Assembly: GCA_039707465.1 (NCBI GenBank)
Contig: CM077644.1
Location: forward strand, 95,337,375-95,401,374
Reading direction: 5' to 3'
Source of the DNA: Rhabdophis nuchalis
Lineage: Eukaryota; Chordata; Lepidosauria; Squamata; Natricidae
DNA: 64,000 nt
Positions 51,545 through 64,000 of the stretch are shown here, piece after piece (position 1 is the first letter of the stretch; each line of letters opens with the position of its first letter). Under the pieces are notes generated by a model. The model was not told the origin of the DNA. It worked only from the letters and a program-made list of their open reading frames with translations, and did not search any database. Both the position numbers and the translations under genes were made by a program.

Positions 51545-54500
51545 CACACCATCCATTTATTTAGTTAATTTGTTTAATCAAATACGTATTTTCTCACGAA
51601 AAGCAACTGTGGGCAGTGTACAACAAATATAAACATCAAATATATATCAAAAAGATATAAAAATCAAAATATAAAAATAAATAACAAGCCTCAGGCAAAG
51701 GAAGGATAAGAATGGTCACATCAGCAATGGAGTCATCGAAACATGTCTCTGATTCCCTGGCAGTCCCAGGCCTAGTAACATAACCAGGTATTGAAGACTT
51801 CCAAAATGTTAAAAGGGTTGTAACTGATCTAATCTCAGAAAGAGAATGCTCAATAAGGCAGAGACAACAGCAAAGAAGGCACATCTCCTGGAACCAAATA
51901 TAGGTCCCTAGCTGATGGTACCTGCAGCATATCTTTTCTACCAGATCTAACAGAGCAGGCCGTCATAGCCAGGGATGGGAGATCTCTCAGATAACCCGGT
52001 CCCATATTATGAAGGCTTTTAAAGGTTAAAACCAATACCTTAAATTGGATTCAGAAGCAAACTTGCAACCAATGCAGCTCGTATAACACTCACTGTTCTA
52101 CAAACACACCTAACTGCCCATTCTGTACCAGTTGAAGTTCCTGGATACTCTTCAAAGGCAGTCCCTTATTTAACACATTTCAGCAGTTGAAACTGGAGAT
52201 GACTAGGCAAGAGTGACTGTAAGAAGGGCCTACCAATCCAGGAAAGGACACAACTGGCACACAAGATGAAGATGTACGAAGGGCATCCTAGCCACAATTG
52301 CCACCTGCTCATCAAACAGGAGTCAGAATTCTAGGACCGTCAGATAACACAATGGGTCTGTCTGGGACAGTGTAACCCTATTCAGTACCAAAAATGGCAG
52401 TCCCCATCCAGAGCCACTCACTCTCACCAGGATTCAATCTGTTGTTCCTTATCCAGACTTTCACAGTCTCCAAACATCCATTCACAACATCGCTTAATTC
52501 ACCAAGGATAGAGATACAGTATGTAATTGAACACCAGCATACTGATTATTCCCCACTCTATGGCAATGAATGAGCTCAGCCAATGGCCTCATGTTGCTGT
52601 TAAAGAGGAGTGGAAGCACTATGACACCTAACATAGGAGGGGCTGAAGTAGGACCTCTCCACTCCAATCATCACCAGCCTGGAATCAACCCTGAAGGATG
52701 GAGGCAAACCAGCAGAATACTGTGCCACTCACCCCCTATTCCTCTGAGCTGATCCAGAAGGATACCATGGTCGATGATATTGAAAGCTGCCAAGAGTTCA
52801 GGTAGGGCAAGATGGCTGCAGTATCTCCATTACACTCCCACCAGAGATTAACTAAAAGCCTGACCAATGCTGTTTTAGTCCCATGCCCATGCCTGAAACC
52901 CAACTGAAGGATAATCTGTTTCATTCAGGATCCTCTCTGCACGACCACTTTCTCAATCTTTCCTAAAAAGGGAAGATTAGCCAATAGATAAAAATTGTCC
53001 CACACCGCTGGATTTAGCAATGGCTTCTTGAGGACCTCTTTAAGGGTGGAGAAACCACTACCACTCCCTCAAAGAATTTACAACGCCCAAACCACAACCA
53101 TAGGTTGCTTCCCAGGAAGACTTCACCAGTCCGAAGGGGAATAGCTCTTATAAGCAGATGATTGCACTTACAACCATGAGTTAACTCTGTCTACTTTCTC
53201 AGGTCCAAAGGTTCATTCATCTCAAATACATAGTTAGACTACATCCCAGGCACCTTCATAGGACCTATGGCAATACCAATGTCTAACTGAGAAAGAATCT
53301 GAGCACGCACACACACACACGTGACAGATTCTCTGCAAAATCTTCTGTGAGATCCTATAAGTGCACCCCTGAGTCCAATCTACCCAATGTTCTGGCCTAG
53401 GCTTCCTGAAAAAGAATAAATCACAATCTCAGTCCCAAAAACCCTCTTTTATTTAGACGGCTGTGAATTATGGTCATTCACAGCCTGTAATGACTCACAA
53501 ACAGTCTTTGAAGATTCCGACATGCTCAAATTACCACAGTTTTTCAGGGTAATGTTGATAAGCACCCACCTTTATCTCCCTTGAAACACTGCCAGAGACC
53601 CTAATTGCCAATTAGTTTTGCAAGGCCAAATGTAGCATAGAGTCAAACAGGACTTCTCAGAGTTTAAACCGACTAGATGAACTAATTGCTTCCTGCAAAG
53701 GCTCACCTCCGTTTGCTCCTCTTTTATGTCTCATGGGAGGGGCCAATAATCTCCCCGCTGGGCAGCTATCCATGAATGCAATAAGGGCAGAGAAGTACTG
53801 ATGCTTCACTGTCCTTACCATCACAAGGTAGAACTTAACAGCGGCTCTAACCTATGTTTCATTGAGTTCATTCTTCACTGACCTCCAGCATTGCTCCAGG
53901 CACCTCTGAACTCAGTTCATCTCCCTCAATTCTTCCATAAACAATGGAAAATAAAGGAGAGCTGCGTGGACGCAATCCTGTCCAAGGTCTCTGCCACCCT
54001 CTTATTCGGGCAGTGATCAAGGCTTTGCTCAGACTGTGCAGTAAGCCAATAGGAACAATCCCCGGTTTTCTTTGAAACCTATCCAGCTCCACACCGCGGT
54101 GAACCAATCAAATAGGTCCTGCCTCCCAATGGGGGATGATAGTATTTTTAAAACTCTTCTGGTTTTCAAGCATGATATGACCATAATGGGGGGCCACAGG
54201 CAGTTTTGCCAATTCCAGATCACACTGCTGCTATTCCAAGAAAACCAGATCAAATGTGCGATCACTGCTCTAGATGACCTGAGATAAACCCATGGCTTTC
54301 ATGGAAGTCATGAACTCCGGAGCAGTCTTCGATCCTACTCCCAGAGAAGACAGACTGAAGTCTCTCAGGACCATAAGACTAGAAAATTCCACTGCCATCC
54401 CAGAAATGGTGTCAAGAAGCTCAAGCAGGAAAGTAACTGCAGGAGGAAGGCCGGTACAGTAGCAACAACTTCAACTGATTCCTAGAACGCAACTTAATGA

Positions 54501-54640
54501 ACGTGGTCTTACATACAGCAACTTGTGGAGCAACAGGACCCAAAGCTCTTAGGAACTCCTGAATGACAGTCACCATTCCCAAATTTGGAAATTTGGGTAT
54601 ATTTCCAAATGGGGCAACTCCTCTTTTCATGGATCCAGCC
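51545..54640 (-). mobile_element. L2/CR1-type LINE relic, about 3 kb, antisense
   Basis: Minus-strand fragments in the expected order: GFRHGHGTKTALVRLLVNLW (52.7-52.9 kb; RT palm start, SGFRPGHGTETA in live elements), the region opposite caggattcaatctgtt, and VLTFKSLHNMGPGYLRDLP (51.9-52.0 kb). Many stops and frameshifts. The stretch 53390-53830 looks unlike the rest and may be a further insertion. Confidence 0.75.
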
Positions 54641-56439
54641 AGGTCTTGTCAATACATGCCTTGCCAAAACTTTTCTCTGTGATCAGGTCACAGGTGAGAC
54701 TGGTCTGGTATTAAGCAGGAGCAATTGAAAGTCTGGGCTTCTGAGGATTTTATGACCAGGGTATGAGAAAGAGCCCAGTGATCTGGAACATGGCATCAGA
54801 TTAAGCATGTTGCTTTTTCCTCACTTCATATAGATACCAACTGAACCATTAACTGAATCAAGTTAATACTAGAGATAAGATAGCATCTCCCACTGAACTC
54901 AAGATAGCATTTAGCTAATAGGCCTGAGGGAAAAACCAAGTGAGATTCACCCACTCTGCCACTCAGTGAAGAAAGAAGCTTACATCCTGGTGTGGTTGCC
55001 TCACCTGCATTACTTCACTCTGCCAGTGCTGGCTTTAACTTTGCTGACATTGATTGAATGCAATTACCTCAGGTCCCTAAAGATATCCCAGAAAGAGTAA
55101 GTATAAGCTGCTATTAAAGAAACTGTTCATAATTTCTCAGTGGTTTCACATTTATTTTATATATTCTTTAAGACACAAATAATACAGGTTCCAATCTTAT
55201 GCAGGCTCAACCTCAGAGGAGGCCTCTTTGCACTTTGCAAGGCTGAATCCCCAGTAAACACGAATGGGATTGTACTAGCTCTCTCAGCTATATGTTTCGA
55301 TAATAAAAGCCTCAAAAATAGATGTTTTTGGTCCTTTGACACAAACAAAATGTAAAGCTGGGGAAACGTAGCTTCAAAGACATATCAAAACGGAATGCAA
55401 ACCAACGAGAAAGCCTTAGTTACATCAATAATCAAGTATTTCTCAACTCTGAACATAAAAGTAACCCAACCCCACTATTCAGAAAGATAATTAGATTATT
55501 AGCAAAGGTAAAGTCATGGTGTGAGAATTAGAAATTAGTCCATTGATGGTTCTTGAGTAACAACATCTAGAAAATATTTTCCATAACAACTGGAACAACT
55601 ATGTCGGCAGTTATTTCTTTTATAACTACCTAGATAATGAACATATGAATTATCAACGCATGTATTATCAACATATGAATTATAAAATATTCAGATCAAA
55701 TATTAAACAAATGCAGAACTTTCCTGACATGATAGGAGCTGCAGCAAAGCAGGGATACTATTAAAAGCTCATCTAGACATAATATTAACATTCTCCTTCA
55801 ACTGAGACCCCGTCTTGCCCATTTATTTTCTTTAAAAATTAAACTCAGCGGCATTCCTATTTCTTCTGTTCGTTCATTTCACCAGCTCTTTGGAAGACGC
55901 AGCATTTCAGAGCCCCATCCACCATCCATCACATAGGTATCCTCCTCCCTGTCTTCAATTCCATTTTTCATTGACTAAAAGAAGCCCCGCCATTCCTGAT
56001 AGGATAACCAGGGGAATGAAAAGCACAAAATGTTTGGAATTAAGGTAGGTGGGGAAAAGAGGAAAGGCCAGGAACTGGAATGCAATCCCAGCACTGGAAC
56101 TCAAGTCCTATTCGGGAGCCTAACTCCTTTTTCCACTTGCAACACATTTAAGCCATCAGCCACGGCTCATTCCTTTCACTGTCCCTTTTATTGTTATTCC
56201 TTTTACTGCCCCCTCCCTCCCAAAGGTGGATGGCTTGGAGGGGTCGTGGGTGGAAGACAGCTGGGCAGCCGGCAGGTTTTGAGTTTTCAAGCCTTCCACC
56301 CACTCGTGTTCAGAGACTCCCCGCTTCCCGGATTGAAAATCGAGGCGCCTTCCTTCCTTTAGGATGATTTCAGCTTCAGATCCCTCACCTCCACGGGAAC
56401 TCCGTCCAGCTCCTGACCCTATTTCACCCCCCCTCACTT
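54641..56439. other. TLCD4-like 5' intron, part nearest the CpG island
   Basis: No exon or clear repeat. GC content rises from about 56030 toward the CpG island. Confidence 0.55.
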
Positions 56440-57090
56440 CTCCGCCTTGGGTCTGCCGGTGGCCTCTTGCTTAACGTGGCTGAGCTCAGCCGAGCCCCTG
56501 GAGGGAGCGGGGCATCCCTTGAGCCGCCGTCAACGGGCCTACGAGCCCTCCCTTCCCCGCTCATAGCTTCCCCACCCCCCGCCAACCCGGTTCCCCCACC
56601 CCACCCCTTCGCCGCTCACCTGCGGGCTCAGCGCGATCGGCCGGCTTCCCCGCCCATCCTTGCCGGCGAGCTCCTGCAGCCGGGAGAATCCCGACGCCAG
56701 CCCGGCCGCCCACGCGTGGGCTTCGCTTCTATGGCGAGGCGGCTGTTAACGGCGGCTCCTGCAGTGGCAGCAGAAGCCCGCGCTCACTGCGGGATCGCGT
56801 TTCGCCTGCCCAGCCTTAAAGGAGCCAAGCGCTGCTGGCCGCCGCTTGGCTTGCCGGAGGCGGCGGGCAGGCCGATCACTGCGATGACCCCCTCCGGCTG
56901 GCGGCCTGTATCTTCCCCCAGAGGCCAATCCCTACCGCTTGCTCGGCCCCCCGAACGGGGGGGGGGGGGGAGGCACCGCGCCGGCGGAAGAAATCGGCAG
57001 CCTGTCTCCTAGCCAAGGCGTGAAAGGGTGCCCTCGTGGACACCTGCCAGAGCGAAAGGGATGCCTTTCCTTCGGCAGGTCCCTTGTGGG
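56440..57090 (-). promoter_or_regulatory. CpG island, probable promoter of the TLCD4-like gene
   Basis: Dense CpG and GC-rich sequence (densest about 56490-57080) upstream of the TLCD4-like gene. On the minus strand a consensus donor CAG/GTGAGC lies at 56620/56619, so a non-coding first exon ending at 56620 would splice over about 11.4 kb to the first coding exon at 45185. A plus-strand gene starting here cannot be excluded, but no plus-strand exon was recognised downstream. Confidence 0.6.
56620..56760 (-). other. inferred non-coding first exon of the TLCD4-like gene
   Basis: Ends in GCCCGCAG followed by GTGAGCGGC on the minus strand, inside the CpG island. The upstream edge is arbitrary. 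Confidence 0.4.
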
Positions 57091-59526
57091 AAGGCGAGTC
57101 TGGAGATTTTCCACAGGCCTCGCAAATGTATATATGCTACTTGTTTTGTTTTTTCTTTCTCTTTCCTATCTTTACGTTGGGGTCAGGCGGATTCTGTGCA
57201 AAGTTAGGCAAAGCTTGTATTTCCTTTTATTTTTATTTAACCTTTTATTTTTTTTAAAAACATGTTATTTAATGTCATCTATCTACAAGGCGGCAGCACT
57301 TGTTAAAGTGCTCTGGCTTTTAAAGATTTTTTAAAAAAAATATTTTTGCATGGTTTTAGGTTGGGTTTTGTTGTTATTTTGTTGTAAGCGTTTACGTTCT
57401 TTAACTTTGCAGAATTTGTGGGACGGGAAGCTATATAAACACGTGCCAAATAAATAAATTAATCACATTGCAAAATGGGTACGAAAAAGAAACAACAAAA
57501 CTCTCAGGACAAGAAAGCAAATCGACCTGCGCTTTTATTTGAGCACTCTGGCCTCAGTGCTTGTGGGAATAGGACCTACTATAATTATATTTCCCTCCAA
57601 GGAGCTCAAAACATTATATGATTATTCCCCAATGTCAGTTTATTTCCACTGTGTGGGACACAATAAAATGAAAATGTGACTTGTTTTCTTCATGTTCAGT
57701 CATAAATTGGTTTACAAGCCATTGTAGCTAAGCCCAAACCAAGGAAAACACAATAGGGCTGAGCAATTGGGGAATTTACAAGTTGCAGAAGCAGCATTAT
57801 TATCTATAAGAAATGAAGAACTAAGTCCCCAAATGTTTCTTTGCACTAATAGTGGATCCAGAATCTGAAAAGTTTCAATATCCCAGCTCAAAAGTGGATT
57901 TGTAGAACATACCACTTGGAGCACCTTTAATTTTACTTATGATTTATTGAATAAGCCATAATAGCTGAGTTCACACAATACCCTAAGACCTGTATTGATA
58001 CTTGACTTTAGATAGATAATAAAAACATACACCTGCTGCCATATTTGCCTCCTGCACTTCCAATCTCAATCACAGACAGGTTTTTCTAAGGCTTAGTTTG
58101 TTGTCCAGCAGTCATTCTAGCAAACAATCTGCTTTATCTTAGAAGAGCCACAGATCATGTTTAGAAAATAATATGAAGCCAGTGATTTAGCATGTTGTAC
58201 AAACTTGCTCTGGGCCAAAACAAACTTATCAATTTTATAACTTATATACATGCATAACTGAAGGACAGGTCTATATGTGGCTTCCAAATCTTTCAATTAA
58301 AAAGTTGTTACCAAATTGTAATGGTCAGAGTAGTAACTGATAGAAATTATTAAATGATTGCCTTGAGAATAATCACATCAACTGTATTTAATATATCATT
58401 AAATTTAAATTAAATGATTTTTTCCTTCCTTTGTCACCCACGTATGACTTCCAGGATATCTTTCAAATATGAGATGGGACTGTCCAACTGGAAAAATTAT
58501 GAATTGTTGAGTCAGCTTCATATAATGAACGGGTCAATGATTGCTAATCTTGGTTTAAGGCAACAGAAAAAGTTGTGGAACCTCATGGAGAATAAATGGA
58601 TTATAGATGTTTCCAAAACAAACACTGCATTCTGCAATTGTTTGTCTAGTTTAACTTTTTTCTGATAAAAGAAGCAACAGTCATGGTGAAAATGCACTGG
58701 AAGGTTTCAATCATCTTTACAAGTTTGGGATTGAGGCAGGATAATCCACAATAAAATCTTATCTAAAAGCACCTTTAAGCATACTTGGGACTGTGTATTT
58801 AGGTGGTCAAAATATTGCAACAAGATCTGAGCTCCACCACTAGCGTAAATCTAAATTAGGTGCTAGATTTTGATTGGTAGGTATCTGTGGAATTAAATGT
58901 AATGTTGGAAGTCACTAAAGTGAATCTAATCATGTAACAATCATACTAGATCTAGTATAGCATGATCTAGTCGTCTATGGAAAACTTAGAGGACTTGTTT
59001 TTTCAACTGTAGAGTAAAAACAGATTAATTGTAATCCTATTATTAACATGTCTTCATGTTCAATTTGGTGGTGGAAACAACCTTGGTCTCTACTAATAAC
59101 ACCCTCATGTTTCCTAACAGTGGCATGAAAATGTTCCACTAGGCCTTTCTAAAGGATATATCCTCATGACATTGTGTTCTTTTTATCCCTACCTGATCAC
59201 AAAGGCAACGAAGCTTCCACTGTTCTACCTCAAAGTATTAGTAATGGTTTCCTCTTCCTATACAGTGTTGGCCATGGATCTAGGATGCTGCAACAATTAT
59301 GTAATTAATCATTGGCTCAAGAATTGGAAACTGTCCAGTTCTGTTACTTCTTTCAGACTGCTATGAGTACACCCTTTGCTTCCTGTTCTCTGGGCTTTCT
59401 TTCTAGGGCTGTTCTACTTTTTTCTGAAGTAAAGAACAGTTCTTTCAATCAGGTTATCTCCAGTATTTATCAGGTATTCTGCTTGGAGCTACTGATGTGC
59501 CTGAAGATTTGTGTAGTAGGAAGAGT
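57091..59526. other. upstream flank, no gene seen
   Basis: AT-rich. Plus frames at 58414-58665 and 59312-59608 lack splice context and family motifs. Confidence 0.55.
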
Positions 59527-59710
59527 CAGAGGTGTGATTCGGCCGGTTCACTCCAGTTCGGGCGAACCAGTAGTGGCGGCTGTGGGAGGCTCCACCTACC
59601 CACCCTGACGTAATGTGCAAGTACTGTGCATGTGCAGAAGGTTGTGCGCGCGCACAGACATGCACACACATTTGCTAACTTGTAGGGAAGGTAAGTGAAT
59701 CCCACCTCTG
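59527..59710. mobile_element. hAT-type non-autonomous element
   Basis: Ends cagaggtgtgattc and gaatcccacctctg, flanked by ggaagagt/ggtagagt (7 of 8 match). Confidence 0.85.
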
Positions 59711-59820
59711 GGTAGAGTAGGTGGAGTAGCCAGTAGGGCAGAGTAGGTAGAGCCGGGGGCAGAGTCAAGAGAGTAATCAGCTTAGAATTGTAAGGTTCCC
59801 ACAATGATGTAAGTCCAACC

Positions 59821-59988
59821 CAGTGGTGGGTTTCTGCAGGCTCGCACCTACTCGCGAGAGCCGGATGGTGAAATTTAGAGAGCCGGTGAGAGGGGGTTCC
59901 ACCGGCGTACCTGGAAGTAAATCTGGCCCGCCGCTGCCGGTGACCCAATGGGAAGGAAAGGAAAGGAAGGAAGAAAGGAAGGAATGAG

Positions 59989-60051
<63 letters not shown>

Positions 60052-60261
60052 AAAGAGAAAAAGAGAAAGAAAGAAAAAGAAAGAATTTATCATCACAATT
60101 GAGCCCAAATTTTTGGTTGCTAAGCAAGAGCGTTGTTAAATGAGTTTCACCACATTTTACAAGTTGGCAACTCCTACCCTGTCACATGAGTGCCAAACCA
60201 CGCCCACAAAATAGGCCACACCTACAGAGTAGGTTCTAAAACAATTTGAAACCCACCACTG
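59821..60261. mobile_element. hAT-type element with internal GAAA array
   Basis: Ends cagtggtgggttt and aaacccaccactg, flanked by a perfect 8-bp duplication gtccaacc (59813-59820 and 60262-60269). Holds a GAAA array (about 59984-60085) and a fragment of the CAGGTAGTCC family (about 60095-60170). Confidence 0.92.
59984..60090 (+). repeat. (GAAA)n microsatellite
   Basis: Around 16 perfect gaaa units then a decayed stretch, inside a hAT-type element. Confidence 0.95.
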
Positions 60262-60269
60262 GTCCAACC

Positions 60270-61354
60270 CCTCCTGAATTCCATTGACTCTTAATAAATC
60301 ACCTTAACTGGAACTTAATGTGTAGTTCCGATTCTTCATACCTGACAGCTGGAGATAATGAGATAAAGGCCCCTGTCCAGTGACCAGAAGTCCAGGCTGC
60401 CAGAGCTCAAAGGAGGAGTCAACTCAAAGCGCAATAGAAGTAGAAGGAGGAGTCAATTTTTTCCCAACAAAGCACAAATAACCTAGAGCTGCTCCAAAGT
60501 TTGGAGACTTGCCTCACCACACTGCCAACTCAACAGCATCCAGCCCTTTGGGACTACATTTAAATTGCTCTAAAACATCAGGAAACAGCACTGGTAAAGG
60601 GACATGGGAAGAAACTCCTCATTTCACTTACAATTGACTCTTAATGTTATTTTTAAATGTGAGTTTAGCGCTCTTCTGAAAGAGCACTAAATCTGTGTTT
60701 ATGAGTAGCCTGAAAAGACCCACGTTCCTTTATTTTTTTAAAGCTTTTTAAATTACTCTATCCACGTAGTGCAATTAATGTTTTTTAATTCTCCTTTTCA
60801 GAATTTTTTTTCTCATATAGCTGTTTTCTTCTATGAAAATACATTCTTAAACAACTTCATATTCTATTCAATTTTCTAGCATTACAGCTTTGGTAATATT
60901 TATTCAAGCAGTTGAAGTCTGATTGCATTTTGGCTAACTTAGTAACTGATATCTTATTTTGCCATGCACAATATTGCAGGGTACCAAAATAGATTTACTG
61001 TTAGTCAAAGACAGATCAATTCCCATTTATAATCAGTCAGTGCACTGTCTCCAAACCACTAATGGGTTAAAAAAAAAAGCATGGCAGAGTTATAAATATC
61101 AGGAAGTATTTTATACACCTGCATATGAGTGTATTCTAATGTGAATTCTAATGTGAAGGTTGTTTAGGTAGCATGATAAATAAGGAAGTGGTTTGTTATT
61201 AGATGCATATTTGTTTTATGAATTAAAATGCTGATTATTATTACTGAATCTTATCCAAGCTGCCCTGAAAATATTAAATTTCAGCAATGATGGCAAAGTA
61301 GCATTAAAAAAAAAGTAACGGAGTCCCTGCAGATTTCACTCTGCTAGTTATTGT
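60270..61354. other. no gene seen
   Basis: Unassigned AT-rich sequence. Confidence 0.55.
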
Positions 61355-61645
61355 TGATCATGGGGGGCGATGCTCATATCCGTTTCAAGGCCATTGAGTC
61401 AGCACTGTCAAAGACACTTCGGCAATCATGTGGCCACCATGACATCATTGAACACTTGTCTTCCCAGCGTAGTGCTACCTATTTACCTGCTTGTGTTCGC
61501 ATATTTTCAAACTGCTAGGTTGGCAGGAGCTGAGGTGAGGATGGGAGCTCACCCTGTCACTTGAGCTTGGGTCTTGAACCTGGGCTGCTGGCATTCCAGC
61601 AGACAAGACAAGCATCTTAACTGCTGTGTCACCGCACCACCACAG
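61355..61645 (-). mobile_element. Sauria-type SINE, old copy
   Basis: Antisense: gggcgatgctcatatccg, aaactgctaggttggcagga, gtcttgaacctgggctgctg, cttaactgctgtgtcacc. Confidence 0.75.
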
Positions 61646-63559
61646 CAAAGTAGCATAGGTCGGGTTGGAAGAAATGTCCTTCTGGGTTCAGCTCCAAGTG
61701 AGAAAAAAGACACTGGAAACATGGAGGCTGCTTGGAAAGATGATTTTAATGGTGGACAGGACAACATGGTTTGAGGACTTGGGGGGGAAAGGTGAGATGT
61801 AATATTCTGCCTTTTCAATATTTCCTAGGATATTTCATTTTTCTGGGAGAGGGCTGGGTGATAACTTCCTACACCTGTTAGAGGACTCATATTTTCCAAC
61901 ATCAGTGACATTTCTTTTCCTCGGGAACAGGAACATATCCTTCGATCTGGGAACATGTCAATGGTACTTCTTGAGTCATATTAACAAGGGTTTCAGACTT
62001 CTAAATGTGTAACATTAACAGAAACAAAAATATTATTTTATCCATGAATTATATTGACGGCGTGAAGAACAGTAATGGTTCACAATGTAAAAGGACTGAA
62101 TGGCCTTCTACCTCTGGAACTAAAAGGATTTTTTTTTCATCCAAATTGTTTAATTAAAACAATTGCCTCTTATTTCAACTGGTAGATTCTAGGATTCTAC
62201 AAATAGGGAAGCTTTCTGAAGCTTTTATACCATTATTATAATGAGTAGAATTTGATCTGGATATCTTTGAGGGTGAAAAACAGGGAGACATAATCAACAT
62301 GCTTGGCTTTTATTTTGCACATTGTAATCAGGCAGCTCTTATGTGAGTTAGCGGAAATTTTATTTTGTATTACTCTTCCAGTGAATTGCACAAATATTAC
62401 TATATTAAAGAATCGGCTCAACCTCTAATATGAGTTCTCAGCCCCACAGGATCCAGGGCTCCAGGCAACCCTTTGTGCTTTTACAGAACTGAGAAAATTA
62501 AGATTTTTCTTTTTATTAGTGTGTTGGTCCAAGATAGTTCTTTTTTTCCAGTTGAGAGAATGCAAATTTGTTATTCACAACTTCAGTTATGTTTTAGGGT
62601 ATGGATTTATTTGTTTGTGTCTTCAACTCAGTTTTGATTCCTGGAAACTACCTGAATCACTCCCTGCAGTTTTCTTGGCAACATATTTGAAAGTGTTTTT
62701 TTAATGTATGAATACAGTGTGTTGATTTAGTTTTATATTATTATTTTATCTGGTTGGATTGGTTTTTTTGTTTTTTTTTTACAGGTGTATGCCACTCTGA
62801 GTCATAAATTATGAGTTGGATGGCCTTAAACATTGAAGGAAGGAAGGAAGGAAGGAAGGAAGGAAGGAAGGAAGGAAGGAAGGAAGGAAGGAGGGAGGGA
62901 GGGAGGGAGGAAGGAAGGAAGGAAGGAAGGAAGGAAGGAAGGAAGGAAGGAAGGAAGGAAGGATTAAACAAATACTCTATTTTTAAAACATAATAGAAAC
63001 CCACCTTGGGCACAAGCTCTGTTGGATAATTTTAACTCCAATGTCAAAATAATCCTGGGTTTGCCTTCCGTGCTTCTCAGTAGACAGACTTAACAAATAT
63101 ATCTTTCTACCAGTGCTTGAAGACTTCAGTTTCTTCCTGAGTTCCTTCATCCTGTAACTGCATTCAAATGTATTAATATGAGAGTAGCCATGCCTATTCA
63201 GATTGCTCTTGGCTTAGTTCTCTAGCCCATCCACAAAGATAATGGTTTACATTCACAACAAGATTACTACCACAATATTCAAGAAAACATCAGGGACACA
63301 CTGCCTCAGCTTCAAGATAAAAGAAAAATAAGGCTCTAAGAAAAATAAGGTAACGATTCCACACAAGGTTCCTGGAAGGGAGGAAAAGGGAAATATCAAG
63401 GTCTTTAAAAGTTTTGTTCCAAAATGTAAACCAAGGCCTCAGACTGGTCCATTCCTATCCCCTTGCCCAAATACATGTATTGCATTTCCCTAAAGCCTTT
63501 GGAAGGGAAAATTGGATGTCATTAAACCAGAAAAATAGAATAACAGGACAGCCTTCTGC
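61646..63559. other. no gene seen apart from the GGAA array
   Basis: Only the purine array at 62836-62962 stands out. Confidence 0.55.
62836..62962 (+). repeat. (GGAA)n array with central GGGA block
   Basis: gaag/ggaa units flank a short gggagggaggga block; purine-only for over 120 bp. Confidence 0.95.
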
Positions 63560-63797
63560 ACCAACTTGAAAGCCAAAATGGCCCTCCCTAGCTCCGTTTT
63601 CACTGGTAGAGGGTTGTTTGAGGTTGTGGCAGCCAGAAACAGAGCTCAGGAGCCTGTTTCTGCTGGTAGAGTGCTCAGGCCGCCACAAGTGACCTCCGGC
63701 ACAAGTGACATTGAGCTTGTCATGGCCACCACAGCCCCCTGAGATTAAACACAACCCTGATGTGGCCCTCAATGAAATTGAGTTTGACACCTCTGTG
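63560..63797. mobile_element. hAT-type element right part
   Basis: Right end gagtttgacacctctg matches the caggggtgtcaaactc family in complement; the left end is not clear. Confidence 0.5.
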
Positions 63798-64000
63798 CTA
63801 GATGTAACACCTTAGTAGATAGGACCTGCAACACATTTCTGCCCCATCTGGTGGGATGGGCAGATGTAACCAGGAAGAGTCCCTCAAGTAACCCAGCCCC
63901 ATGCCATGAGGTTGAACTGGATTTGGAACTAAACTGATAATATACTTGTGGAACAGACATATAAGGTGTGCAATTTTAGGAGCATAGCACTAAAATCGCT

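Noticed and set aside
56467..57012. 181-codon plus frame in the CpG island
   Set aside because: GC-rich DNA lacks stop codons by chance. Composition is Pro/Ala/Arg/Gly with no domain, and there is no splice or conservation support.
59526..59948. 140-codon minus frame
   Set aside because: It crosses two hAT-type elements with clear target duplications. No family motif.
63455..63790. 111-codon minus frame near the right edge
   Set aside because: Overlaps a hAT-type end and has no family motif or splice context.

Overview
This is vertebrate nuclear DNA, most likely from a squamate reptile and probably a snake. Genes are split by long introns with GT-AG type splice sites. There are two CpG islands. 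Most of the rest is transposon debris of types common in squamates: Sauria-type and other tRNA-derived SINEs, L2/CR1-type LINEs, BovB-like LINE pieces, L1-type ORF1 sequences, hAT and TA-target inverted-repeat elements, and many long microsatellites. I see no prokaryotic features, CRISPR arrays or operons. Nearly every open reading frame over 60 codons is a chance frame in repeats.

Two real protein-coding genes are present, both on the minus strand, and both can be rebuilt exon by exon with phases that close. HCCS (holocytochrome c-type synthase, mitochondrial) has six coding exons between 1703 and 7736 (265 aa). An inferred non-coding first exon lies in a CpG island at about 10.7-11.25 kb, which carries a perfect TCTCGCGAGA motif. 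A TLC-domain membrane protein related to TLCD4/TMEM56 has six coding exons between 26203 and 45174 (269 aa). Its inferred promoter and non-coding first exon lie in a second CpG island at about 56.5-57.1 kb. The two genes are head-to-tail, with about 15 kb of gene-free sequence between them.

Layout: 0-1.6 kb, repeats; 1.6-11.2 kb, HCCS; 11.2-26.2 kb, intergenic with hairpin MITEs, a hAT element with perfect target duplication, an array-bearing TA element and a U6 snRNA fragment; 26.2-57 kb, the TLCD4-like gene, whose introns hold a fold-back Tc1 element, an ORF1-only (HAL1-like) L1 insertion, nested array-bearing inverted-repeat elements, and antisense L2 reverse-transcriptase relics; 57-64 kb, gene-free sequence with hAT pieces and GAAA/GGAA arrays.

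The best leads for something less described are: (a) two copies of an L1-like element in which ORF1 is followed directly by a shared 3' UTR with no ORF2; (b) a family of 1.25-1.4 kb TA-flanked inverted-repeat elements carrying expanding GGTA/GAGA arrays, with one copy nested inside another and one empty site preserved in a neighbouring duplication; (c) a fold-back Tc1 element made of two facing transposase 3' halves; and (d) details of HCCS: a GC-AG intron, a short upstream ORF, and replacement of the Cys of one CP motif. I do not see a new multi-gene system.
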